DNA of 64,000 bases from an uncultured Cellulophaga sp. (GTDB taxonomy: Bacteria; Bacteroidota; Bacteroidia; Flavobacteriales; Flavobacteriaceae), in the NCBI GenBank assembly GCA_947491225.1, contig CANLIE010000002.1, positions 62,001 through 126,000 on the forward strand, given 5' to 3'. The notes beneath the pieces were generated by a model, which was not told where the DNA came from, ran no database searches, and was given only the letters and a program-made list of their open reading frames with translations. This document shows, piece by piece, positions 17,241 through 26,942 of the stretch. Made by a program: the position numbers and the translations under genes. Position 1 is the stretch's first letter. Every line of letters starts with the position of its first letter.

Positions 17241-17294
17241 TATTTTTGGAATAAAAATTGAAGTAACAAAGGTAAAACATAAAGGGCTATCAAA
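17241..17294. promoter_or_regulatory. Divergent promoter region of tsaD and tamB
   Basis: On the minus strand TACCTTTG (17274-17267) is a perfect TAnnTTTG -7 element, with a TTTG at 17294-17291 (16-base spacer, slightly short). It places the tsaD start about 20 bases before the GTG. On the plus strand TATTTTTG (17241-17248) is a second perfect -7 match that could serve tamB, but without a good -33 box. In AT-rich DNA -7 matches alone are weak evidence. Confidence 0.45.
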
Positions 17295-17321
17295 AAACTA
17301 TTTAAAATACTGTTAAGAATA

Positions 17322-20300
17322 TTGCTGGTTCTATTACTGCTTTGTCTTGTTGCAACTTTTATTTTCTCATTATCATCTGTACAAACACGATTAGCTAGTT
17401 ATGCAACAGATACCATTAATACTGAGTTTGGTACAAATTTAAAAATAGACAAACTAAAAGTTTCTTTACTTTCTTGGAATACTTATATAAAAGGAATTTA
17501 TGCAGAAGACGATAAAAATGATACTCTTTTTTATATAGGAGATTTAACAACCTCAATTTTAAGTGTGAGAAACCTTATAAAGGGTCAGTTAGAATTTGGG
17601 GATATTGAGATTAAAAATCTTCATTTAAAACTTAAAACATATAAAGGAGACCGAGAATCTAATTTAGAAATGTTTATTAATAAGTTAGATGATAGCATAC
17701 CTAGAGAAAAGGGGACACCACCATTTAAACTTATTTCTTCTAACGTAGATATAAAAAATAGTAGATTTCAGTTAATTGATGAGAATCTTGAAAAGCCTAA
17801 ATTATTGGATTTTAAAGAACTTGAAATAATATCACAAGATTTTCAGATTTTAGGACCAGATGTATTGACAAAAATTAATAGTTTATCTTTTAGAAGTAGA
17901 AGAGGACCTTTTGTAGAAAAATTAAGTACAGATTTTAAATACTCAAGGTCGCAAATGAGGTTTGATTCCCTGTCTCTTAAAACTCCAGCTTCAAATCTTA
18001 AAGGAAATCTTGTTTTTGATTATAATCGTGAAGATTTTGCAGATTTTTTAAATAAAGTTAAGATTGATGCAAATTTTAATGATTCTGAAATAGCTTTGGA
18101 TGATATTTATATGCTTTATGATGAGTTTGGAAAAGGTAAAAAGGTTAATTTCTCTTCACAAGTTTCAGGTGTTTTAAATAATTTGAGTACAAAAAAATTA
18201 ATGCTTTTTACTGATAATACAGGAATAAGGGGTAATTTTAATTTTAAGAATCTCTTTTCAAAAGAAGAACCTTTTATTGTTGAAGCAGATATCAAAAATA
18301 TAACAACTAGTTATTTTCAGTTACGATCTTTACTGCCCAATATCCTAGGCAAAGTATTGCCATCTTCTTTTTCAAAATTTGGACAGTTTACAGTAAGAGG
18401 AAATACATCTATTACGGAAAATTCCATAGATGCAAAAGTTAATATAAATACGGCAATTGGTAGTAGTTATGCAGATATTCAATTAACAAATATCAACAAT
18501 ATAGATAATTCATCATATCATGGTTTTATTTCTTTGATGGATTTTGATTTAGCTAGTTTTTTAGACGATAATAGCTTAGGCAAAGCAACAGTAGATATAA
18601 ATGTAGATGGTAAAGGTTTTGTAAAAGAAACTATGAATACAGAAATAACAGGAGAAGTTTATAGTATTCAATTTAATGGTTATAATTATAAGAATATTAA
18701 AGTTATTTCTGGTATTTTAAAAGAACAATTTTTTGATGGAGCATTAATAAGCAATGATGAAAACTTAAAACTTGACTTTAAAGGGCTTGCAGATTTTTCT
18801 AAAAATATGAATACTTTTGATTTTGTAGCCCAAGTAGATTATGCAGATTTTAAGGCTCTTAATTTTATAGAAGATAGTGTTTCTGTATTTAAAGGAAACA
18901 TTAATATGGATATTACGGGTAATACCTTAGATAATATAGTTGGCGCCGTTAATTTTACAGAAACCAGTTATAAAAATAAGAATGACATCTATTATTTTGA
19001 AGATTTTAAAGTAGCATCAGAATTTGAAAATGATACAGTACGTAAGATAACCATTAATTCACCAGACATTATTACAGGTCATTTAACGGGTAATTACAAA
19101 ATGAAAGAGCTTAGTAAGCTTATTCAAAATTCAATAGGTAGTATTTATACAAATTATAAGCCCTATAAAATATCTAGCGGGCAACGTGTAAATTTTAAAT
19201 TTAATATTTATAATAAAATTGTAGATGTATTTTTTCCTAAAGTGAAATTTGGTGCAAATACAACTATAAAAGGGAGTATTATTGCAGATGAAGGTGATTT
19301 TAAACTAACATTTAAATCACCAGCAATAGAAGCTTATGGAAATAAGTTAGATGTTATAGATGTTAAGATAGATAACAAAAACCCTTTATTCAATACATTC
19401 ATTTCTGTAAACGATGCCAAGACTAATTTTTATGATGTAAAAGACTTTAAACTGATAAATACTAAACTAAAAGATACGTTATTTTTTAGAACCGAGTTTG
19501 CAGGTGGTCGTGGGTATGATGATAATTATTTCTTTAATTTCTATCACACATTTAATGAAGATAATAAATCTGTTATTGGTTTAAAACGATCCAATATAAT
19601 TCTAAGAGGAAATGAGTGGATTATTAATAAAAAGAAAAACAAAAAGAATAAAGTAATTTTCAATAAAACATTAGACACCATAGACATACAAGAAATAGTT
19701 ATGAATAATGGTTTAGGAGAGCAAATAAAGCTTAGTGGTAAGCTAATAGATTCTACTTATAAAGATTTGTTGTTAGAATTTAATATTGTTTCATTAGGGA
19801 AAATTACACCAGAGCTTAAAAACTTAAGCTTAGAAGGAGAGGTAAATGGTACACTTAATATATATCAGGAAGAGAGCAAATACGCACCATTATGTAATCT
19901 AACAATAACAGATTTTTCTGTTAATGATTCTAGGTTGGGTAATTTAGGTATAGAAGTAGTAGGTAATGATGATTTAACTACCTATGAAGTAGAGGTACAT
20001 TTAAAAAATAAAGGTACAGATCGCTTTAGTGTATTTGGTAACATATATAATAAAGTGGATAAGCAAACAATGGATCTAGATGTAAAATTCAATGATTTTA
20101 GACTAGAACCTTTTAATGCTATGGGAGAAGGGATAATAGCAAACATAAGAGGAAGTGTTACAGGAGAGGCAAAAGTGACTGAGAATCTGTTAAACCCAGA
20201 AATAACAGGTAAGCTGTTGTTAAATAATTCAGGAATAGCGGTGCCTTATTTGAATGTAGATTATGACTTTTCAGAAAATTCTGTTGTTAACTTATATAAA

Positions 20301-21671
20301 CAAACTTTTGATTTTGATGAAGTACAATTAACAGATATATCTGCTAAGACAACAGCTACATTAGATGGCTCTATAAGTCATCAGGAATTTGCTAAGTGGG
20401 ATTTGGATTTAAATGTTAATACCAATAACAATCGATTTTTAATCTTAAATACAGATTTTAATGAAGAAAGTCTTTATTACGGTACAGGTTATTTAAATGG
20501 AACAGGAAGAATCTATGGCTCTACAAAGGCACTTAATATTAATGTAATTGGTGCAACGGCAAAGGGTACTTCTTTAAAAATTCCGTTAAGTGACGTAGCT
20601 ACTGTTGGAGATTATTCTTTTATAAATTTTGTTACAAAAGAAGATTTAAAAGATGAAAAAGAAAGAACACTAGATAATTATGAAGGTTTAGAGTTGATGT
20701 TTGACTTGGATGTTACACCAGAAGCAGAAGTAGAAATTGTAATAGACCCAAGCACAAAAAGTTCTTTAAAAGCTACAGGAGGTGGAACCATATTAATGGA
20801 AATAAATACCAATAGCAAATTTAATATGTATGGTGAATTTGCTGTGGCCACAGGAGAGTATAATTGGAAATATGGTGGCTTTTTAAATAGAAGGTTTACA
20901 GTAGAGCCAGGCGGTACAATTATTTGGGAAGGATCACCATTAGATGCCGTTGTTAATATGAGAGCAAAATACTCATTAGAGGCTAATCCTGCTCCTTTGC
21001 TAGATAATACACAATACACAAGTAGAATACCTGTTGATGTTGTGGTAAGTTTAATAGGATCATTAGAAAAACCAGATTTAGATTTTAACATAGAGTTTCC
21101 AGGTACTGGTTCAATAGTTAAGTCTGAGTTAGAATATAGATTATTAGACCCTAATTTTGAAGATACCAATGCGTTTTTTCTATTAGGACAAGGAACTTTT
21201 GTAAATGAACAAAATGGAATAAATGCAACTGCCTTGAGTGGTAATTTAACACAAACAGCTTCTAGTTTATTAAATTCTGTATTCTCTAGTGGAAATGATA
21301 ACTTAAATTTAGGATTGGTTTACGAGCAAGGAAACATAAATCCAAACTCCATACAAACTGAAAATAGAGTTGGAGTTACAGTATCTACCAAGCTAGGAGA
21401 TAAGGTTCTTTTTAATGGTAAGTTTGGTGTTCCTGTTGGCGGAGTTGGAGAAACTGTAGTTGCAGGTGATATGGAAGTTCAGATTATATTAAACGAAGAA
21501 GGCACATTAAGTGCAAAAGTATTTAATAGGGAAAATGAAATACAACAGTTCTTAACAGAGCGGCAAGGATATACACAAGGAGTTGGCCTTTCATATCAAG
21601 TAGATTTTGATACTTTTAAAGAATTGATCTTTAAAATATTTAAGAAAAAAAAGAAAGAGGAAAATAAATAG
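17322..21671 (+). CDS. tamB: TamB-like translocation/assembly module protein
   Basis: The product is ~1450 residues with an N-terminal membrane anchor, long repeated beta-strand regions, and the C-terminal DUF490/TamB domain (about residues 1030-1449) with FNMYGEFAVATGEYNWKYGG, FLNRRFTVEPGGTI and AEYRL-like SELEYRLLDPN. TamB spans the periplasm and supports outer-membrane protein assembly or lipid transfer. The first conventional start is the TTG at 17322, but the frame is open upstream to an ATC at 17289. That start would give KKLFKILLRILLVLLLL, a more typical basic-then-hydrophobic TamB N-terminus, so initiation at a rare ATC is possible. Confidence 0.9.
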   Translation: MLVLLLLCLVATFIFSLSSVQTRLASYATDTINTEFGTNLKIDKLKVSLLSWNTYIKGIYAEDDKNDTLFYIGDLTTSILSVRNLIKGQLEFGDIEIKNLHLKLKTYKGDRESNLEMFINKLDDSIPREKGTPPFKLISSNVDIKNSRFQLIDENLEKPKLLDFKELEIISQDFQILGPDVLTKINSLSFRSRRGPFVEKLSTDFKYSRSQMRFDSLSLKTPASNLKGNLVFDYNREDFADFLNKVKIDANFNDSEIALDDIYMLYDEFGKGKKVNFSSQVSGVLNNLSTKKLMLFTDNTGIRGNFNFKNLFSKEEPFIVEADIKNITTSYFQLRSLLPNILGKVLPSSFSKFGQFTVRGNTSITENSIDAKVNINTAIGSSYADIQLTNINNIDNSSYHGFISLMDFDLASFLDDNSLGKATVDINVDGKGFVKETMNTEITGEVYSIQFNGYNYKNIKVISGILKEQFFDGALISNDENLKLDFKGLADFSKNMNTFDFVAQVDYADFKALNFIEDSVSVFKGNINMDITGNTLDNIVGAVNFTETSYKNKNDIYYFEDFKVASEFENDTVRKITINSPDIITGHLTGNYKMKELSKLIQNSIGSIYTNYKPYKISSGQRVNFKFNIYNKIVDVFFPKVKFGANTTIKGSIIADEGDFKLTFKSPAIEAYGNKLDVIDVKIDNKNPLFNTFISVNDAKTNFYDVKDFKLINTKLKDTLFFRTEFAGGRGYDDNYFFNFYHTFNEDNKSVIGLKRSNIILRGNEWIINKKKNKKNKVIFNKTLDTIDIQEIVMNNGLGEQIKLSGKLIDSTYKDLLLEFNIVSLGKITPELKNLSLEGEVNGTLNIYQEESKYAPLCNLTITDFSVNDSRLGNLGIEVVGNDDLTTYEVEVHLKNKGTDRFSVFGNIYNKVDKQTMDLDVKFNDFRLEPFNAMGEGIIANIRGSVTGEAKVTENLLNPEITGKLLLNNSGIAVPYLNVDYDFSENSVVNLYKQTFDFDEVQLTDISAKTTATLDGSISHQEFAKWDLDLNVNTNNNRFLILNTDFNEESLYYGTGYLNGTGRIYGSTKALNINVIGATAKGTSLKIPLSDVATVGDYSFINFVTKEDLKDEKERTLDNYEGLELMFDLDVTPEAEVEIVIDPSTKSSLKATGGGTILMEINTNSKFNMYGEFAVATGEYNWKYGGFLNRRFTVEPGGTIIWEGSPLDAVVNMRAKYSLEANPAPLLDNTQYTSRIPVDVVVSLIGSLEKPDLDFNIEFPGTGSIVKSELEYRLLDPNFEDTNAFFLLGQGTFVNEQNGINATALSGNLTQTASSLLNSVFSSGNDNLNLGLVYEQGNINPNSIQTENRVGVTVSTKLGDKVLFNGKFGVPVGGVGETVVAGDMEVQIILNEEGTLSAKVFNRENEIQQFLTERQGYTQGVGLSYQVDFDTFKELIFKIFKKKKKEENK

Positions 21672-21683
21672 ATATAGTATGAG

Positions 21684-21945
21684 CCTGAGTTCTATCTGTG
21701 AATTAGACTTAAAGATGCTATCAAATTGAGCATTTTTTCACAGTAAAGCAAATAAAAATTATATTAACCTTTCCGCAAGCTCGAGATGACAAAGATTTTG
21801 GTTTAAAATTTACTGTATTCAATACAATTTTCTATCGAGAATCACTCCTTTAGATTTGTTTATTAGAAATGTATTAAATTAAAGCGAGAAAGATACACTA
21901 TCCAATTAATCATCTTGACATAAATTTTCTTACATCTAACTCAGG
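21684..21945. mobile_element. MITE-like intergenic element, copy 1
   Basis: This ~262-base non-coding segment is bounded by CCTGAGTT (21684-21691) and its inverse AACTCAGG (21938-21945). Its interior matches, in the opposite orientation, the element at 38973-39178: TTTTGGTTTAAAATTTACT, ATACAATTTTCTATCG and GACATAAATTTTCTTA are shared in the same order. No coding frame is present. Terminal inverted repeats and dispersed copies fit a miniature transposable element or other mobile intergenic repeat. A transposase source is not in the window. Confidence 0.65.
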
Positions 21946-22117
21946 TTAATTAGTGATGATTATCTTTATTTTCTCTTCATAAACTTTTAATTTTTTAAAC
22001 ACTTTTGAGAAAATTTATTAACGAAAGCAGTTGAAATTTTGTGTGTTACTAAATTTAAAAGCGATACTATTAATTTATTAGAATAAGTTTCCTAGATTTA
22101 CTTTTAAAAAATTATAA
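21946..22117 (+). other. Region upstream of pfkA
   Basis: About 170 AT-rich bases between the MITE-like element and the pfkA start. The pfkA promoter should be here. TAAGTTTC near 22085 is one mismatch from the -7 consensus, but has no matching -33 box. Confidence 0.3.
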
Positions 22118-24128
<2,011 letters not shown>

Positions 24129-24147
24129 TTACGTTATAATATATAGA

Positions 24148-24193
24148 GTATCCTGAAAATTTGTAAAACAGACTTGTTTTCAGGATACAATAT
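24148..24193 (+). terminator. Hairpin after gapA
   Basis: A perfect 12-base inverted repeat (GTATCCTGAAAA at 24148-24159, TTTTCAGGATAC at 24177-24188) with a 17-base loop is followed by AATATTTTT. It probably ends the pfkA-gapA transcript before the kinase gene. Confidence 0.6.
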
Positions 24194-24209
24194 TTTTAAG
24201 TAACAACTT

Positions 24210-25061
24210 ATGATTTTAATTGTAGATAGCGGTGCAACCAAATCTGATTGGATTGCATTGGATAATAAAGGGGAAGAATTGTTTGCAACCCAAACCCTTG
24301 GGTTAAACCCTGAGGTGTTAACTAAGGAGGTTATAGAAAACAGGTTGGCTACTAATTTTGAATTATTCAAGAACAAAGAAAAAGTAACTAGGTTACATTT
24401 TTATGGTGCAGGCTGTGGAACTGAGCGTATGCGTATTTTCTTAAAAGATATTTTTACGCAATTTTTTCAAAACGCCATAGCAGATGTAAAAGAAGATGCT
24501 TATGCAGCAATTTATGCTACAACAAAAATAGGAGAGCAAGCAATTGTTTGTATTTTAGGTACAGGCTCTAATTGTAGTTACTATGATGGTCACCAAGTTT
24601 TTCAGAAAGTAACGTCATTAGGCTATATAATAATGGATGATGGTAGTGGTAACTTTTTTGGTAGAAAATTACTAAGGGATTACTACTTTCATAAAATGCC
24701 GCAAGCTTTAGGACTTAAATTTGCTAAAGAATATAATTTAGAGGCAGATATCATTAAAGAGAATTTATATAAACAACCAAACCCTAATGCATATTTGGCT
24801 ACTTTTGCAAGGTTTATTATAGAAAATAAAGAGCATCCGTATTGTAAAAATATAATCTATAAAGGCTTACAGCAGTTTATAAACAATAATGTATTGCAGT
24901 ATAATTCAGCAACCAAAATACCAATTAATTTTGTAGGTAGTATATCTTACTTTTTAAAGGATGAACTAATTGAAGTTCTAGAAAAAAATAATCTTTTCTT
25001 AGGTGTTATTAAAAGAAGACCTATAGAAGGTTTGGTAGACTTTTATAAAAAGACAATATAA
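24210..25061 (+). CDS. N-acetylglucosamine kinase-like ASKHA ATPase (BadF/BadG family)
   Basis: The 283-residue product starts MILIVDSGATKSDWIALDNK (phosphate-1 motif) and contains CILGTGSNCSYYDG (phosphate-2) and GYIIMDDGSGNFFGRKLL, as in the GlcNAc kinase / BadF-BcrA family. The likely reaction is ATP-dependent phosphorylation of N-acetylglucosamine or a related amino sugar in peptidoglycan or chitin recycling. The substrate is inferred from family resemblance only. Confidence 0.82.
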   Translation: MILIVDSGATKSDWIALDNKGEELFATQTLGLNPEVLTKEVIENRLATNFELFKNKEKVTRLHFYGAGCGTERMRIFLKDIFTQFFQNAIADVKEDAYAAIYATTKIGEQAIVCILGTGSNCSYYDGHQVFQKVTSLGYIIMDDGSGNFFGRKLLRDYYFHKMPQALGLKFAKEYNLEADIIKENLYKQPNPNAYLATFARFIIENKEHPYCKNIIYKGLQQFINNNVLQYNSATKIPINFVGSISYFLKDELIEVLEKNNLFLGVIKRRPIEGLVDFYKKTI

Positions 25062-25247
25062 TAACTATTGTGTATTTAGATTCGAATAGTTTCCTGAATT
25101 TTGGGTAGAATGCTTTAGAAGCATAAAAAAGTGTATCGAGAACTAAATTAATGGTAAAAATTCTTATTCTCGATACAATTTTCATTTATTTCCTCCGTGA
25201 AATTTACTTGAATTGACAGAATTTCATCAAAATGCACAACAGTTATT
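25060..25247. repeat. Imperfect inverted-repeat element between nagK-like and ridA genes
   Basis: The ends AATAACTATTGTG (25060-25072) and CACAACAGTTATT (25235-25247) are inverse with one mismatch. Inside, TGTATCGAGAA (25132-25142) and TTCTCGATACA (25167-25177) form a perfect 11-base stem. It fills the space between two convergent genes and could terminate both. The TATCGAGA/CGATACAATTTTC words recall the MITE-like elements, but the end sequences differ. Confidence 0.5.
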
Positions 25248-25253
25248 ATAGTC

Positions 25254-25634
25254 TTATTTTATTGCAATCATTGATATTTCTACATTTACAAATTTAGGTA
25301 GATTTGCTACCTCTACTGTTTCTCTAGCAGGAGCTGTGTCTGGATTAAAATAAGATCCATATACTTCATTAATTTCTGAAAATTGATGCATATCATTCAA
25401 AAAAATACTAGACTTAACTACGTTTTCAAATGTCATTCCAGCTTCTGTAAGTATAGCTTTTAAATTTTCCATACTTTGTTTAGTTTCAGCTTTTATGTTG
25501 CCTTCAATTAGATTTCCAGAAGAAGGATCAATGGGAATTTGTCCAGAAATGTATAGTGTATTACCTGCAAGAACAGCTTGGTTGTATGGCCCTATAGGGG
25601 CAGGAGCATCGGGAGTGGTTATTATTTTTTTCAT
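25254..25634 (-). CDS. ridA: RidA family enamine/imine deaminase
   Basis: The 126-residue product shows the YjgF/RidA signature: APAPIGPYNQAVLAGNTLYISGQIP, the conserved Arg in DTAPARETVEVANLP, and FVNVEISMIAIK at the C-terminus. RidA hydrolyses reactive enamine/imine products of PLP enzymes in the cytosol. It is the third gene of the lptD-fabV-ridA run. Confidence 0.94.
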   Translation of the reverse strand: MKKIITTPDAPAPIGPYNQAVLAGNTLYISGQIPIDPSSGNLIEGNIKAETKQSMENLKAILTEAGMTFENVVKSSIFLNDMHQFSEINEVYGSYFNPDTAPARETVEVANLPKFVNVEISMIAIK

Positions 25635-25690
25635 TTTCTTAATTATTTTTGGTTTAATACTTATTTATTTTTTGTTAGGATTATCTTAAT

Positions 25691-26878
25691 TTATTGTAAT
25701 CCAGGAATAAGCACCATTTCATTCGTATCATCTTCATAATTTATTCCATCAAATTTAAAACCAAAAAGATTAAAGAAATCCATTATGTAACCATTTAAAT
25801 CACCTATTAGCGGTAATGACTCTGTAGTAGCTTGTTCCCATAATTTAGTTACCTCTTCTTGCACATCATTACGCATTTCCCAATCATCTATCCTAATTCT
25901 ACCCTGCTCATCCATAGGTATTTTGTCTAAATATAATCTTTCATTATAAAGTCTATATATTTGTTCTATACAACCTTCATGTATCCCTTTTTCTTTCATT
26001 ACTTTATAGAGTAATGAAATATATAAAGGAATAACAGGAATAGCTGAACTAGATTGTGTTACCAAGGCTTTGTTTACAGAAACGTATGCATTACCATTAA
26101 TATCTTTAAGAGAATCTGTTATGGAGAAAGCGGTTTCTTCTAAATGGTCTTTTGCTTTACCTATTGTTCCATTTCTATAAACGGCTTTTGTGAGTTCTGG
26201 ACCAATATAAGAGTAAGCTACTGTTTTAAAACCAGAAGATAATAAGTTCTCATTTTTTAAAGCAGTAATCCACATTTGCCAATCTTCACCACCCATTACC
26301 GTAATAGTATTTTCAATATCTTCTGACGTAGAGGGTTCAATGGTTATTTCTTTTATTTCTCCAGTATGAAAATCTACAGTTTTGTTTGTATATGAATCTC
26401 CAATAGGTTTTAAGGCAGACTTGTAACGTACTCCAGTATTTGGGTGTGTACGTACAGGTGATGCTAAACTATAAATGAGTAAATCTATTTCTCCTAGATC
26501 TTTCTTTAGTAATGCTATTGTTTTTTCCTTTATTTCATTAGAGAAAGCATCTCCATTTATACTTTTTGCGTATAACCCATCTTTATGCGCTTGTTTTTCA
26601 AAAGCAGCAGTATTGTACCAACCTGAAGAGGCAGTTTTACCTTCTAAAGGAGGTTTTTCAAAAAAAACACCAATTGTAGAAGCATTGGATCCATATGCGC
26701 TCGCAATCCTAGACGCTAATCCAAAACCAGTAGAAGCACCAACAATTAATACTTTTTTAGCACCTTCAATTTTACCCTTAGATTTTATATAGTCTATTTG
26801 ATTTAGTACATTTTTTTCACAGCCATTGGGGTGAGATGTAATGCAAATAAATCCTCGTGTTTTTGGTTCAATTATCAT
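25691..26878 (-). CDS. fabV: Trans-2-enoyl-CoA/ACP reductase FabV
   Basis: The 395-residue product matches FabV throughout: MIIEPKTRGFICITSHPNGC, the NAD(H)-binding GASTGFGLASRIASAYG, YSLASPVRTHP, and the Tyr-X8-Lys active-site segment YSYIGPELTK. FabV reduces the enoyl intermediate in the last step of fatty-acid elongation and is intrinsically insensitive to triclosan in characterised species. It lies 64 bases after lptD on the same strand. Confidence 0.95.
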   Translation of the reverse strand: MIIEPKTRGFICITSHPNGCEKNVLNQIDYIKSKGKIEGAKKVLIVGASTGFGLASRIASAYGSNASTIGVFFEKPPLEGKTASSGWYNTAAFEKQAHKDGLYAKSINGDAFSNEIKEKTIALLKKDLGEIDLLIYSLASPVRTHPNTGVRYKSALKPIGDSYTNKTVDFHTGEIKEITIEPSTSEDIENTITVMGGEDWQMWITALKNENLLSSGFKTVAYSYIGPELTKAVYRNGTIGKAKDHLEETAFSITDSLKDINGNAYVSVNKALVTQSSSAIPVIPLYISLLYKVMKEKGIHEGCIEQIYRLYNERLYLDKIPMDEQGRIRIDDWEMRNDVQEEVTKLWEQATTESLPLIGDLNGYIMDFFNLFGFKFDGINYEDDTNEMVLIPGLQ

Positions 26879-26942
26879 AAGTTGTTATTTAATTCTTTTG
26901 GGTTAGCAATTTAATTGTTCTATTATAAAATTAAATGTCTTA

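Noticed and set aside
17239-17293. Longer TsaD starting at the ATG at 17293
   Set aside because: The added residues (IALYVLPLLLQFLFQKYV) are not part of the family and the predicted transcript start is downstream of that ATG.
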